Origin: Streptacidiphilus sp. P02-A3a
GTDB lineage: Bacteria; Actinomycetota; Actinomycetes; Streptomycetales; Streptomycetaceae
Reading direction: 5' to 3'
DNA: 64,000 nt
Assembly (NCBI RefSeq): GCF_014084105.1
Contig: NZ_CP048289.1
Coordinates: forward strand, 5,775,922-5,839,921
Made by a program: the position numbers and the translations under genes. This document shows positions 55,319 through 62,709 of this stretch, piece by piece; within the stretch, counting starts at the first letter, position 1; each line of letters opens with the position of its first letter. Below the pieces are notes generated by a model. The model saw only the letters and a list, made by a program, of their open reading frames with translations, had not been told where the DNA came from and made no database searches.

Positions 55319-56575
55319 TCACGCCTCACCGAGAGTCTTCGGCTCGACCAGGAACAGGCCCAGACCCAACGCCGCCAGCGGGATCAGGCACAGCACCGCG
55401 AGCACCCCCTGCGGCCCCGCACTGTCCGCGAGCACCCCGAACACCGGCGCGATCAGGCCGCCGATGCTGACCGCGAGCCCGAGGGTGACCCCGGCGGCGG
55501 TCCCGGGCCGGTTCGGCAGGTAGTCCTGCCCCAGCTTGACCAGCACCGCGAACGGCATGTTCAGGGCCGCCCCGGCCAGCACCGCGAAGACCAGCGGAGC
55601 GACGCTCCCCGGCAGGAACCGGAGCCCGGCCAGCATCGGGATGGCCAGCGCCGCGCCGAGCTGGACCGTGCGGACCATGCCGATCCGGTCCGCGATCCGG
55701 CCGCCCAGCAGCGTCCCCAGCACTCCCCCGCCGAGGAACACCGCCAGCGCCGTCCCGGCCAGCAGCCGCGAGGCGTGCAGGTGCCGGATCCAGTACAGCT
55801 CGACGAAGGTGTTGACACCGAAGAACACCATCGACCGGACCACCTCGATCGCGGTGAGCACCAGGAACGGCGCCCAGCGGTCGGTGCCGGTGCGCGGCGG
55901 CCGGGCGGCGGCCAGCGCCTGGTGCCGGTGCCGGTTGCGGTACAGCAGGAAGGCGATCAGCACCGCGGGCGGGATGAACAGCGCGGTCGCGCCGACGCCC
56001 CAGGCCACCAGCGCCGGGGTGGCCAGCACCGGCGCCAGGAAGAAGCCGACGCTGCCGCCGGCCGCGAAGACGCTCATCGCCCCGGCGCTGTCGCCCGCGG
56101 CCTCGCGGGCCGATTTGCCCGCCGCCGGGTGGAACATGGCCACGCCCAGCCCGGAGACCATGATCAGCGCCCAGACCACCGGGTAGGGGTGGAACAGCCC
56201 GGACAGGCCGAGCCCGATGCCCGCGACCGCGACCCCGGCGCCGGCCAGCCAGCCCCAGCGGACCCGGTCCACCAGCACCCCCAGGAACGGCTGCGGCACC
56301 GAACTGCCCAGCGTCGCCGCCAGGGTGAGCCCGGCCGCCGCCACGTAGCTGTAGTGCCGGTCGAGCACGAAGTACGGCACGCTCGCCGGAACCAGCCCCT
56401 GGTACAGGTCGTCGACCGCGTGCGCCACGCCCCACAGGCGCATCCGCTGCCAGACGGACGCCTCCACCACCGCGCCGTGCGCCCCGCCGTCCGGGTGATC
56501 CCCGCCGCTCGGGCCCGCCTCGCTGTCCGTCGCCGGGGCCGTTGCCCCGCCCGTCCGCTCGTCGATATCGCTCAT
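55319..56575 (-). CDS. MFS transporter, fosmidomycin-resistance (Fsr) like
   Basis: 418 residues with about twelve helices. The start of the transport domain, RLWGVAHAVDDLYQGLVPASVPYFVLDRHYSYVAAAGLTLAATLGSSVPQPFLGVLVDR, and FHPAAGKSAREAAGDSAGAMSVFAAGGSVGFFLAPVL are typical of Fsr-like exporters; GGRIADRIG is the second-half loop. The first 40 residues are hydrophilic. AGGAG precedes the ATG. It is divergent from an AraC regulator, which is likely its activator or repressor. Confidence 0.9.
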   Translation of the reverse strand: MSDIDERTGGATAPATDSEAGPSGGDHPDGGAHGAVVEASVWQRMRLWGVAHAVDDLYQGLVPASVPYFVLDRHYSYVAAAGLTLAATLGSSVPQPFLGVLVDRVRWGWLAGAGVAVAGIGLGLSGLFHPYPVVWALIMVSGLGVAMFHPAAGKSAREAAGDSAGAMSVFAAGGSVGFFLAPVLATPALVAWGVGATALFIPPAVLIAFLLYRNRHRHQALAAARPPRTGTDRWAPFLVLTAIEVVRSMVFFGVNTFVELYWIRHLHASRLLAGTALAVFLGGGVLGTLLGGRIADRIGMVRTVQLGAALAIPMLAGLRFLPGSVAPLVFAVLAGAALNMPFAVLVKLGQDYLPNRPGTAAGVTLGLAVSIGGLIAPVFGVLADSAGPQGVLAVLCLIPLAALGLGLFLVEPKTLGEA

Positions 56576-56652
56576 GTTCGCTCCTGGGATGCTGTCATGG
56601 CACCAGCATCACCAGTCGCCACCCCTGCGGACTATCGGTATCCTGCCGAATC

Positions 56653-57408
56653 ATGTCGGTAAACCGCCAGCCCCTCAGGGGCCCCACCCGCGCGTCGCTG
56701 CTGCACCGGGAGCGCGTGGAGTGGCACGACCACGCCGAGGCCCAGCTGATCCACCCCAGCTCCGGCGTGCTCCAGGTGTCCACCCCGATCGGGATCTGGG
56801 TGGTGCCGCCGCACCGCGCGGTGTGGATCCCGGCCGCCGTGCCGCACGCCCACCAGGCGCACGGGCCGACCCAGATGCGGACGCTGGTCTTCGCCGGGCC
56901 GGTCGACCCGCTGCGGCTGGACCGGCCCACCGTGCTCGCGGTCAGCCCGCTGCTGCACGAGGTGATCATCACGCTGACCGACGACGACCACCTCGGCGCG
57001 GCGCAGCGCGAGAACCTGGAACGGGTCGCGCTGGACCAGTTGCGCCGGGTGGAGGCGCTGCCGCTGTGCCTGCCCTCGCCGCGCGACGACCGGCTGCGGG
57101 AGATCGAGGCGCTGCTCCGCGCGGACCCGGCCGACCAGCGCTCCCTGGCCGCGCTGGGCACCGCCGTCGGCGCCTCGGAGCGTACCCTGAGCAGGCTGTT
57201 CCGCACCGAGACCACGATGACCTTCCCGCAGTGGCGCACCCAGTTGCGGCTGCACCACGCACTCACCCTGCTGGCCGCCGGCAGCCCGGTCACCAGCGTG
57301 GCCACGGCCTGCGGCTACAGCAGTTCGAGCGCCTTCATCGAGGCCTTCAGGAACGCCTTCGGGAGCACCCCGGGACGTTACTACCAGCCGTCCGGGAACG
57401 GGAGTTGA
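56653..57408 (+). CDS. AraC-family regulator with cupin N-domain
   Basis: 251 residues. Residues 18-105 form an AraC-type cupin (EWHDHAEAQLIHPSSGVLQVSTPIGIWVVPPHRAVWIPAAVPHAHQAHGPTQMRTLVFAG) with metal-like histidines, and 150-250 the double HTH (SLAALGTAVGASERTLSRLFRTETTMTFPQWRTQLRLHHALTLLAAGSPVTSVATACGYSSSSAFIEAFRNAFGSTPGRYY). The ATG at 56653 follows a TATCCT element by eight bases and lacks a ribosome site, so it is probably leaderless. Divergent from the MFS exporter; control of that pump is the natural inference. Confidence 0.92.
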   Translation: MSVNRQPLRGPTRASLLHRERVEWHDHAEAQLIHPSSGVLQVSTPIGIWVVPPHRAVWIPAAVPHAHQAHGPTQMRTLVFAGPVDPLRLDRPTVLAVSPLLHEVIITLTDDDHLGAAQRENLERVALDQLRRVEALPLCLPSPRDDRLREIEALLRADPADQRSLAALGTAVGASERTLSRLFRTETTMTFPQWRTQLRLHHALTLLAAGSPVTSVATACGYSSSSAFIEAFRNAFGSTPGRYYQPSGNGS

Positions 57409-57426
57409 GCCGGTGCGGCCGACCGC

Positions 57427-57825
57427 TCAGCCGTACACCACCTCCAACTCGAAGCCCTGGCCGTCGACGAGGTGGACCGCCTGTCCGGTGTCGGTCCGCA
57501 CCGACCATCCGGCGGCCAGCGCCGCCGCCACGGCGGCGGGGCGATCGCCGCGCACGGCAAGGTGGTTGATGCCCGCGCGGAGCCGGTCGTGCCCTCCGAC
57601 GCGCAGGTCGGGCGACTGTTCGATCACCACGTAGCTGCCGCCGCGCCGCCAACTGCGGCCGTGCTCCCAGTGCTGGAACGGCTCGCAGCCCAGCGCGGCC
57701 AGTACCGGCCCCCACTGCCGCTCGGCCAGGGCCAGGTCGTCCATCCACAGCTCGACGTGGTGCACGAACTCCGTGCCGTCGACGCCCGTCCCCGGCGTGC
57801 CCGCGTCCTGCTCGTTCTCGTTCAT
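57427..57825 (-). CDS. VOC-fold protein
   Basis: 132 residues with one glyoxalase-like domain: VHHVELWMDDLALAERQWGPVLAALGCEPFQHWEHGRSWRRGGSYVVIEQSPD and HLVDGQGFELEVVYG. A first-strand His (VHHVEL), a middle His (INHLAVR) and a final Glu (FELEVV) are in the positions of VOC metal ligands, so an enzyme is possible. Substrate unknown. Convergent with the AraC gene by 18 bp. Confidence 0.82.
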   Translation of the reverse strand: MNENEQDAGTPGTGVDGTEFVHHVELWMDDLALAERQWGPVLAALGCEPFQHWEHGRSWRRGGSYVVIEQSPDLRVGGHDRLRAGINHLAVRGDRPAAVAAALAAGWSVRTDTGQAVHLVDGQGFELEVVYG

Positions 57826-57912
57826 GCACCCATCCTGCCCGCCGACCGGGCGCTGTCCGCGCCCGGGAAAACCCCGTGCGCGAGCCGCGCGGTCCCTGCT
57901 AGCGTCCCCGGC

Positions 57913-57966
57913 ATGAACAAGCGTGCCGCATGGACGACGACGCCGGAGAGTGTCCCGGCGCGCTGA
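57913..57966 (+). CDS. Threonine leader peptide of the thrS attenuator
   Basis: A 17-residue ORF, MNKRAAWTTTPESVPAR, with three consecutive Thr codons (ACG x3, 57934-57942) after a Trp codon. TAGCGT (57900-57905) ends seven bases before the ATG, so translation is probably leaderless. It precedes a terminator hairpin and a threonyl-tRNA synthetase gene, which makes a sensing role almost certain: ribosomes stall at the ACG run when charged tRNA-Thr is scarce. Confidence 0.85.
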   Translation: MNKRAAWTTTPESVPAR

Positions 57967-58013
57967 GTCATGACTTGGACCGAAGCCCCGGGGCGAGTGC
58001 CCCGGGGCTTTCG
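57941..58013 (+). promoter_or_regulatory. Transcription attenuator of thrS
   Basis: Four segments are visible. Segment 1 CGCCGG (57941-57946) overlaps the last Thr codon and pairs with segment 2 CCGGCG (57955-57960). Segment 2 can instead pair, as GTCCCGG (57952-57958), with CCGGGGC (57988-57994). Segment 3 otherwise forms the terminator AAGCCCCGGGGC/GCCCCGGGGCTT (57983-58010) with loop GAGT, followed by TCGCC. Stalling at the Thr codons would hide segment 1 and favour the antiterminator. Confidence 0.82.
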
Positions 58014-58051
58014 CCTGTGGTCACTCGCCCGCTGCCCGCGAGGAGACCCCC

Positions 58052-59269
58052 GTGTACGACCACCGCAAACTCGGCCGCGAACTCGGCCTGTTCGACACCG
58101 ACCCGCTGATCGGCGCGGGACTGCCGTACTGGCTGCCCGACGGCGCCGTCGTCCGCCACGCGCTGGAGGAGTACATCCGCGAGACCGAACGGCTGGCGGG
58201 CTACCAGCACGTGTACTCGCCGGTGCTCGGCAAGCGCGAGCTGTACGAGATCTCCGGCCACTGGTCGCACTACAGCGAGGACATGTTCCCGCCGATGGAG
58301 CTCGGCGCGGAGCAGGTGGTGCTGCGGCCGAGCCTGTGCCCGCACCACGCGGTGGTCTACCGGTCCCGCGCGCACAGCTATCGCGAACTGCCGCTCCGGA
58401 TGGCCGAGCTGGGCGGCATGTTCCGCTCCGAACTCTCGGGCGTGCTGGGCGGGTTGACCCGGGTCCGGGCGATCCAGCTGAACGACGCGCACATCTTCTG
58501 CACCCTGGACCAGGTCACCGAGGAGGCCGGGGCCGCGCTCGCGCTGATCCGCGAGGCGTACCGGGCGCTGGGCATCAGCCCGGCCCGCTACCGGCTGTCG
58601 CTGCCGGGGCCGGGCGGCAAGTACGTCGCCGCGCCGGAGCTGTGGCGGCGTTCGACCGCGCTGCTGACCGAGGTGCTGGACGGCTCCGGTCTGCCCTACG
58701 AGCCGGCCGAGGGCGAGGCCGCGTTCTACGGTCCCAAGATCGACGTCCAGGTGGTGGACAGCGCGGGTCGGGAGTCCACCCTGTCCACCGTCCAGGTCGA
58801 CTTCCACCAGCCGGAGCAGTTCGACCTGCGCTACGTCGGCGCGGACGGCGGCCGACACCGGCCGGTGATGGTCCACCGCAGCATCATCGGCAGCGTGGAG
58901 CGGGCGGTCGCCCAGCTGATCGAACAGCACGGCGGGGCGTTCCCGGCCTGGCTGGCGCCGGTCCAGCTGGCGGTGCTGCCGGTCTCGGACGCCGAACTGC
59001 CGCAGGCGCGGGCGCTGGTGCACCGGGCCACCGCGCTCGGCCTGCGGGCCCGGCTCGGCGAACCGGAGCGCGGCAGCCTGGGCGCGCGGGTCCGGGAGGT
59101 CCGGCTGGCGCCGTACCAGGCGGTGATCGGCGCCAGGGAGGCCGCCGACGGGCAGGTCGCGGTGCGGCTGCGGGACGGCCGCCGACTGGACCCGCAGCCG
59201 GTCGAGGAACTGCTCGCCCGGATCGGCGCGCTCACCGCCGCCCACGCCGCCGAGCTCTGGCGGGACTGA
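58052..59269 (+). CDS. thrS: Short threonyl-tRNA synthetase lacking TGS and editing domains
   Basis: 405 residues; the usual bacterial ThrRS has about 640-680. Only the class II catalytic core and the C-terminal anticodon-binding domain are present. The zinc ligands that recognise threonine are retained: C96 (LRPSLCPHHA, normally MNCPGH), H147 (DAHIFC) and H275 (PVMVHRSIIGSVERA). Lack of the N2 editing domain means that Ser-tRNA-Thr could not be cleared in cis. Such second copies act as stress- or inhibitor-responsive isozymes in other bacteria. GAGGAG precedes the GTG. Expression is gated by the Thr attenuator just upstream, and a housekeeping full-length thrS should exist elsewhere. Confidence 0.88.
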   Translation: MYDHRKLGRELGLFDTDPLIGAGLPYWLPDGAVVRHALEEYIRETERLAGYQHVYSPVLGKRELYEISGHWSHYSEDMFPPMELGAEQVVLRPSLCPHHAVVYRSRAHSYRELPLRMAELGGMFRSELSGVLGGLTRVRAIQLNDAHIFCTLDQVTEEAGAALALIREAYRALGISPARYRLSLPGPGGKYVAAPELWRRSTALLTEVLDGSGLPYEPAEGEAAFYGPKIDVQVVDSAGRESTLSTVQVDFHQPEQFDLRYVGADGGRHRPVMVHRSIIGSVERAVAQLIEQHGGAFPAWLAPVQLAVLPVSDAELPQARALVHRATALGLRARLGEPERGSLGARVREVRLAPYQAVIGAREAADGQVAVRLRDGRRLDPQPVEELLARIGALTAAHAAELWRD

Positions 59270-59294
59270 CCCGCGCGGCGGCGCCACCATGACA

Positions 59295-59327
59295 TTTGAA
59301 CAGCTATTCACATGTCATGGGTACAAT
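59295..59327 (+). promoter_or_regulatory. Leaderless promoter with ArsR/SmtB-type operator
   Basis: TACAAT (59322-59327) ends six bases before the ATG at 59334, and TTGAAC (59296-59301) is upstream with a long 20-bp spacer. TTTGAACAGCTATTCACA (59295-59312) contains TGAA-N6-TTCA, the inverted repeat typical of SmtB/NmtR operators. This indicates autorepression by the encoded regulator. Confidence 0.75.
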
Positions 59328-59333
59328 GCCGCC

Positions 59334-59711
59334 ATGGGACACGGAGGAGTCGAGGAGAAGCAGGGCGCCAGCGCGCGCGAGCGGCTGGACCGCGTCGGCA
59401 GTGCCGGGGTGGCCACCATGCTGCAAGCCCTGGCCACCCCGTCCCGGCTGCTGATCCTGGCCCGGCTGGCCGAGGGCCCGTGCGCGGCCAGCGACCTGGC
59501 GCTGGCCGCCGGGATGGAGCGCTCGGCCTGCTCGCACCAGCTGCGGCTGCTGAAGAACCTGGGCCTGGTCACCGTCGAGCGGCGCGGCCGGTCCATGGTG
59601 TACGCGCTGTACGACCACCACGTCGCGGAACTGCTGGACCAGGCCGTCTTCCATGTCGAGCACCTGCGGCTCGGCCTGGTCGACGCCACCGCCGAGGACG
59701 CCGGCCACTGA
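59334..59711 (+). CDS. NmtR-like Ni(II)/Co(II)-sensing ArsR repressor
   Basis: 125 residues. The N-terminus MGHGGVEE matches NmtR of Mycobacterium, where the N-terminal amine and His3 are metal ligands. The winged helix is VATMLQALATPSRLLILARLAEGPCAASDLALAAGMERSACSHQLRLLKNLGLVTVERRGRSMVYALYDHHVAELLDQAVFHVEHLRLG. In helix alpha-5, D94, H96, H107 and H110 are spaced exactly as NmtR D91, H93, H104 and H107. NmtR's extra C-terminal histidine at 109 is Arg here. The MGHG start and the leaderless promoter agree on the ATG at 59334. No metal exporter gene adjoins, so its targets lie elsewhere. Confidence 0.88.
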   Translation: MGHGGVEEKQGASARERLDRVGSAGVATMLQALATPSRLLILARLAEGPCAASDLALAAGMERSACSHQLRLLKNLGLVTVERRGRSMVYALYDHHVAELLDQAVFHVEHLRLGLVDATAEDAGH

Positions 59712-59758
59712 CCGCGCGCCCTCGCCGCCGACCCCCGCGCCGCCGCTGAACGCCCGGG

Positions 59759-60655
59759 TCAGCGGCGGTTGCGGCGGCGCCTGAGGTACCAGAGCGAGAC
59801 CGGCAGCACCAGTGCGGCGCCGTCCGCCGCGGCGGGCAGCGCGGCCGAGGAGAGCCCGCTCTGGTGGAAGGTCGACGGCACCGACAGCGCCGACCAGTGG
59901 CTGATCGGCCAGGCCACCACGAACGCCCGGCCGACCACGTCCTTCAGCGGCACGAAACCGCCGCCGTTGTCCTGCTGGCGCTGGTAGCGGGAGTCGGCGG
60001 AGTCGTTGCGGTGGTCGCCCATCACCCACAGGTCGCCCTTGGGCACGGTCACCGTGCCGACCGGGTAGTCGTTGCAGGGGGTGGCGCCCGGGTAGATGTA
60101 GGGCTCGGTCAGCGCGACGCCGTTGACCGAGACCGGGGCTCCGGCCTTGCAGACGACGGTGTCGCCGCCGACCGCGATCACCCGCTTGATCAGGTCCTGG
60201 TCGTTGGCGGAGGGCATCAGCCCGATCGTGCTCAGCACCGACTGGAAGTCCCGGGTCACCGGGTTGGTGGACGGGGCGGGCAGGTCCTCGCCGGACAGCC
60301 AGCCGCCCGGGTCCTTGAACACGATCACCTGGCCGCGCTGCGGGGTGGCCCCGAACCACGGGCTGAGCTTGTCCACCAGCACCCGGTCACCCGGCTGCAA
60401 CGTGTTCTGCATGGACTGCGAGGGAATGTAGAAGGCCTGGACGAAGAAGGTCTTGATGATCACCGCCATCACGATCGCCGCCACCACCAGCAGCGGCACC
60501 TCCTTCCAGAACGGACGCTGCTTGCGGCCGCCGCCCGCCACCGCTCCCCCGCTGGTACCGCCGTCCGCCGCCGACGGGGCCTGCGTGCCGCCGTCCGCCA
60601 CCAGGGCGTCGGCCACACTCTCCCCCGTTGCCGCGTCTCCAGCCGACTCGTCCAT
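59759..60655 (-). CDS. lepB: Signal peptidase I
   Basis: 298 residues. A Gly/Ala-rich cytoplasmic N-terminus of about 45 residues, a transmembrane helix (VPLLVVAAIVMAVIIKTFFVQAFYI), then the catalytic domain: Ser in IPSQSMQNTLQPGDRVLVDKL, Lys in DLIKRVIAVGGDTV, and box E GDHRNDSADSRYQ. A second hydrophobic segment at the C-terminus (AALPAAADGAALVLPVSLWYLRRRRNRR) gives the two-helix topology seen in streptomycete Sip proteins. It removes signal peptides from secreted proteins. Streptomycetes usually have several sip genes in tandem; this one is solitary. Confidence 0.93.
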   Translation of the reverse strand: MDESAGDAATGESVADALVADGGTQAPSAADGGTSGGAVAGGGRKQRPFWKEVPLLVVAAIVMAVIIKTFFVQAFYIPSQSMQNTLQPGDRVLVDKLSPWFGATPQRGQVIVFKDPGGWLSGEDLPAPSTNPVTRDFQSVLSTIGLMPSANDQDLIKRVIAVGGDTVVCKAGAPVSVNGVALTEPYIYPGATPCNDYPVGTVTVPKGDLWVMGDHRNDSADSRYQRQQDNGGGFVPLKDVVGRAFVVAWPISHWSALSVPSTFHQSGLSSAALPAAADGAALVLPVSLWYLRRRRNRR

Positions 60656-60771
60656 CCCACCGCTCCCTATCCAGTACGCGAAGATCGCCCCCACGCACAC
60701 AACGAACGGTAGTTCCCCACCTCGGGCCGCTGGCCAGGGGCCCCGTCCGGACCGACGAACTCTCAGGAAAC

Positions 60772-61548
60772 TCACGAAATCGGGGGCTCCGGGGACCGGC
60801 TCCGGGACCTCGGTGCGGCCAGCACGCAGTCGCCGCAGAACCCGCCCGCGCCGTCCGGCGCCGCGCGGTAGATCAGGCAGCAGCTGCGGCGGCGGAACCG
60901 CCCGGCGGCGTCCACCTCCGCCGCCCCGCGCAGGGACGGATGGTCGAGCAGCCGCGCGGCGATCACCCGCGCCCGCCCGGCCTGGGCCGGGGTGGTCCGC
61001 GGCGAGGCCGCCAGCACCGTGACCGCGCCGCCCAGCGCGGACGCGGCGTTGCCCCGGAGGATCAACCCGGACACCGAGAACGGGCGCACCGCCGCCGCCA
61101 GTTCGCGTACCGGGCCGTCCAGCAGCAGCTCGCCGAGCAGCGCCGCCAGCTCGGCGGGGGCCACGGCCCGGTCCGGAACCGGCCGCCGCGGCACCGAGAG
61201 CGGGAACATCCCGCCGGGCACCGGCTGCCAGCGCAGGCCGTCCAGCCCGAGCGGCAGCGGGACGCCGAGGATCGCGGCGGTGGCCAGGGCCGGTGACAGC
61301 AGCCTGGCCACCAGGCCCAGGTGCGCCACCGACGCGGCCACCCGCGGCTCCACCGCCGTCACCGGCAGCCCCGCGCGGGCCGCCAGTTGGGCGCGCACGC
61401 CGTGCACCCGCGCCGCCAGCGTCCCCGGCTGGGTGACCAACTCGCGCAGGTCGCGCCAGGGTTCGACCGGGGCCGGGCCGGGGTCGTGGGTCTCGAAGGC
61501 GAAGAACGGGCCGAGCGCCACGATCGACTCGAAGCCTGTGCCGCTCAT
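60772..61548 (-). CDS. FhuF-like (2Fe-2S) ferric siderophore reductase
   Basis: 258 residues. The C-terminal motif RRSCCLIYRAAPDGAGGFCGDCVL provides the four cysteines (CC-x10-12-C-x2-C) that bind a [2Fe-2S] cluster in FhuF-type ferric-siderophore reductases; the rest is a helical domain with little similarity beyond the family. It would reduce and release iron from siderophores in the cytoplasm. No siderophore synthesis or uptake gene is adjacent. It shares a strand with lepB and the methyltransferase, with gaps of 116 and 79 bp. Confidence 0.85.
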   Translation of the reverse strand: MSGTGFESIVALGPFFAFETHDPGPAPVEPWRDLRELVTQPGTLAARVHGVRAQLAARAGLPVTAVEPRVAASVAHLGLVARLLSPALATAAILGVPLPLGLDGLRWQPVPGGMFPLSVPRRPVPDRAVAPAELAALLGELLLDGPVRELAAAVRPFSVSGLILRGNAASALGGAVTVLAASPRTTPAQAGRARVIAARLLDHPSLRGAAEVDAAGRFRRRSCCLIYRAAPDGAGGFCGDCVLAAPRSRSRSPEPPIS

Positions 61549-61627
61549 CCCCCGCCTTCCGCTCGCCGACCCGCCGTGCCGGGACCGGGCTCCCTGACCG
61601 GAAAGGTAGGGAGCCCACCGCCCCAGG

Positions 61628-62476
61628 TCAACCGGTGGCGGGCCTGGTGCCGACCACCACGGTCGAGTACAGCTCCTGCGACACCGCCAGGCGCGGGCGC
61701 AGCCCGTTCCCGGCGAAGCTGTCCAGGGCCGACCGGGACTGCCGCTCGCTGGCCTCGACCAGCAGTGATCCGCCGGGCGCCAGCCAGCGCGCGGCCTCCC
61801 GGGCGACCCTGCGCATCACGTCCAGGCCGTCGGCCCCGCCGTCGAGGGCCACCAGCGGCTCGTGGATCCGGGCCTCCGGCGGCAGCAGCCCGACCTCCTC
61901 GGTGGGCACGTAGGGCACGTTGGCGAGCAGCACGTCCACCCGGCCGAGCAGTGCGGCGGGCAGCGCGTCGAACAGGTCGCCCGCGAAGACCCGGCCACCG
62001 GCGTCGGCGACGTTGCGCCGGGCGCAGCGCACGGCGGCGGGGTCGATGTCGGCGGCGTACAGCTCGACCGGGCCGAGCAGCGAGGCCACGGCCGCGCCGA
62101 TGGCGCCCGAACCGCAGCACAGGTCGACCACCACCGCTCCGGGCCGTCCGAGCGCGGCGGCCTGCCGGACCAGGAACTCGGTGCGCCGCCGGGGCACGAA
62201 GACGCCGGGGTCGACGGCGATCCGCAGACCGCAGAACTCGGCCCAGCCGAGGACGTGTTCCAGCGGCAGGCCGTCGATCCGACGGCGCACCATGGCGTCG
62301 AGTCCGGCCTGGTCAGCGGCGGTGTCGAGGAGCAGTCGGGCCTCGTCCTCGGCGAAGACGCAACCGGCCGCGCGGAGCCTGAGCACCACGGCCTGCTCAG
62401 AGAGGCCGTCGGAGTCGACGCCGGTGGGATCGACCTCGGTGGCATCGACGCCGGTGGGATCGGGGAAGTCTGACAT
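61628..62476 (-). CDS. HemK/PrmC-related protein-(glutamine-N5) methyltransferase paralogue
   Basis: 282 residues. Residues 100-140 have the SAM motif VVVDLCCGSGAIGAAVASLLG and the catalytic loop is LLANVPYVPTEEVG, where the canonical NPPY is NVPY. That variant marks the PrmC-related subfamily of unknown protein substrate, distinct from release-factor methyltransferase. The N-terminus has a short repeat (DPTGVDATEVDPTGVDSD). The ATG at 62476 is directly after a leader stem; in-frame starts at 62500 (ATG) and 62506 (TTG, with GGAGAG five bases before) are alternatives. Regulation through the structured leader is likely. Confidence 0.82.
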   Translation of the reverse strand: MSDFPDPTGVDATEVDPTGVDSDGLSEQAVVLRLRAAGCVFAEDEARLLLDTAADQAGLDAMVRRRIDGLPLEHVLGWAEFCGLRIAVDPGVFVPRRRTEFLVRQAAALGRPGAVVVDLCCGSGAIGAAVASLLGPVELYAADIDPAAVRCARRNVADAGGRVFAGDLFDALPAALLGRVDVLLANVPYVPTEEVGLLPPEARIHEPLVALDGGADGLDVMRRVAREAARWLAPGGSLLVEASERQSRSALDSFAGNGLRPRLAVSQELYSTVVVGTRPATG

Positions 62477-62600
62477 GAGAGCCTTTCGGGATTCCTGCAT
62501 ACCCAAGGGCGCTCTCCGGCCGCCTACAGCAGGCGGTCCTCACCGCTGCGGGAGGAGAGCACCCGGTCCGGACTTGCGTTGATGGGTCTCACCTCCTCGG
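62477..62600 (-). promoter_or_regulatory. Structured leader before the glutamine-N5 methyltransferase paralogue
   Basis: Read on the minus strand. A stem pairs GGAGG-T-GAG-ACCC with GGGT-G-CTC-T-CCTCC, enclosing ATCAACGCAAGTCC; this hides a perfect AGGAGGTGA ribosome site. Next come GCGGT/ACCGC and CCGCCT/AGGCGG stems, then GAGAGC/GCTCTC, whose 3' side ends at the ATG at 62476. A 22-codon ORF (62592 to 62524) fills the leader. The arrangement is that of a translational attenuator. Confidence 0.6.
62524..62592 (-). CDS. Possible 22-codon leader ORF
   Basis: GTG-started frame beginning MRPINASPDR and ending SGEDRLL, whose stop codon lies in a CCGCCT/AGGCGG hairpin. The AGGAGG directly before the GTG leaves no spacer, so the true start may be another codon, for example the ATC seven bases further. 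It ends 47 bp before the methyltransferase ATG. Its main value is probably regulatory. Confidence 0.4.
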   Translation of the reverse strand: MRPINASPDRVLSSRSGEDRLL

Positions 62601-62709
62601 TACCGTCCACGTTCTGGAGCGGCCCACCCTACCCGATCCGGGTCCCGGGTCCGGACGGGGCTCGGCCGCGGATCTTTGACCGGGCCTGGGCGGCGGGTTA
62701 CCGTCCGGT

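Noticed and set aside
57825-58052. A T-box riboswitch controlling thrS.
   Set aside because: No GGTGGNACCGCG-like antiterminator sequence or specifier loop is visible; the Thr-codon ORF and four-segment attenuator explain the region better.
58052-59269. The short ThrRS as a truncated pseudogene.
   Set aside because: The catalytic core and anticodon domain are intact, with all zinc ligands, a good ribosome site and a dedicated attenuator; the missing part is exactly the TGS and editing domains.
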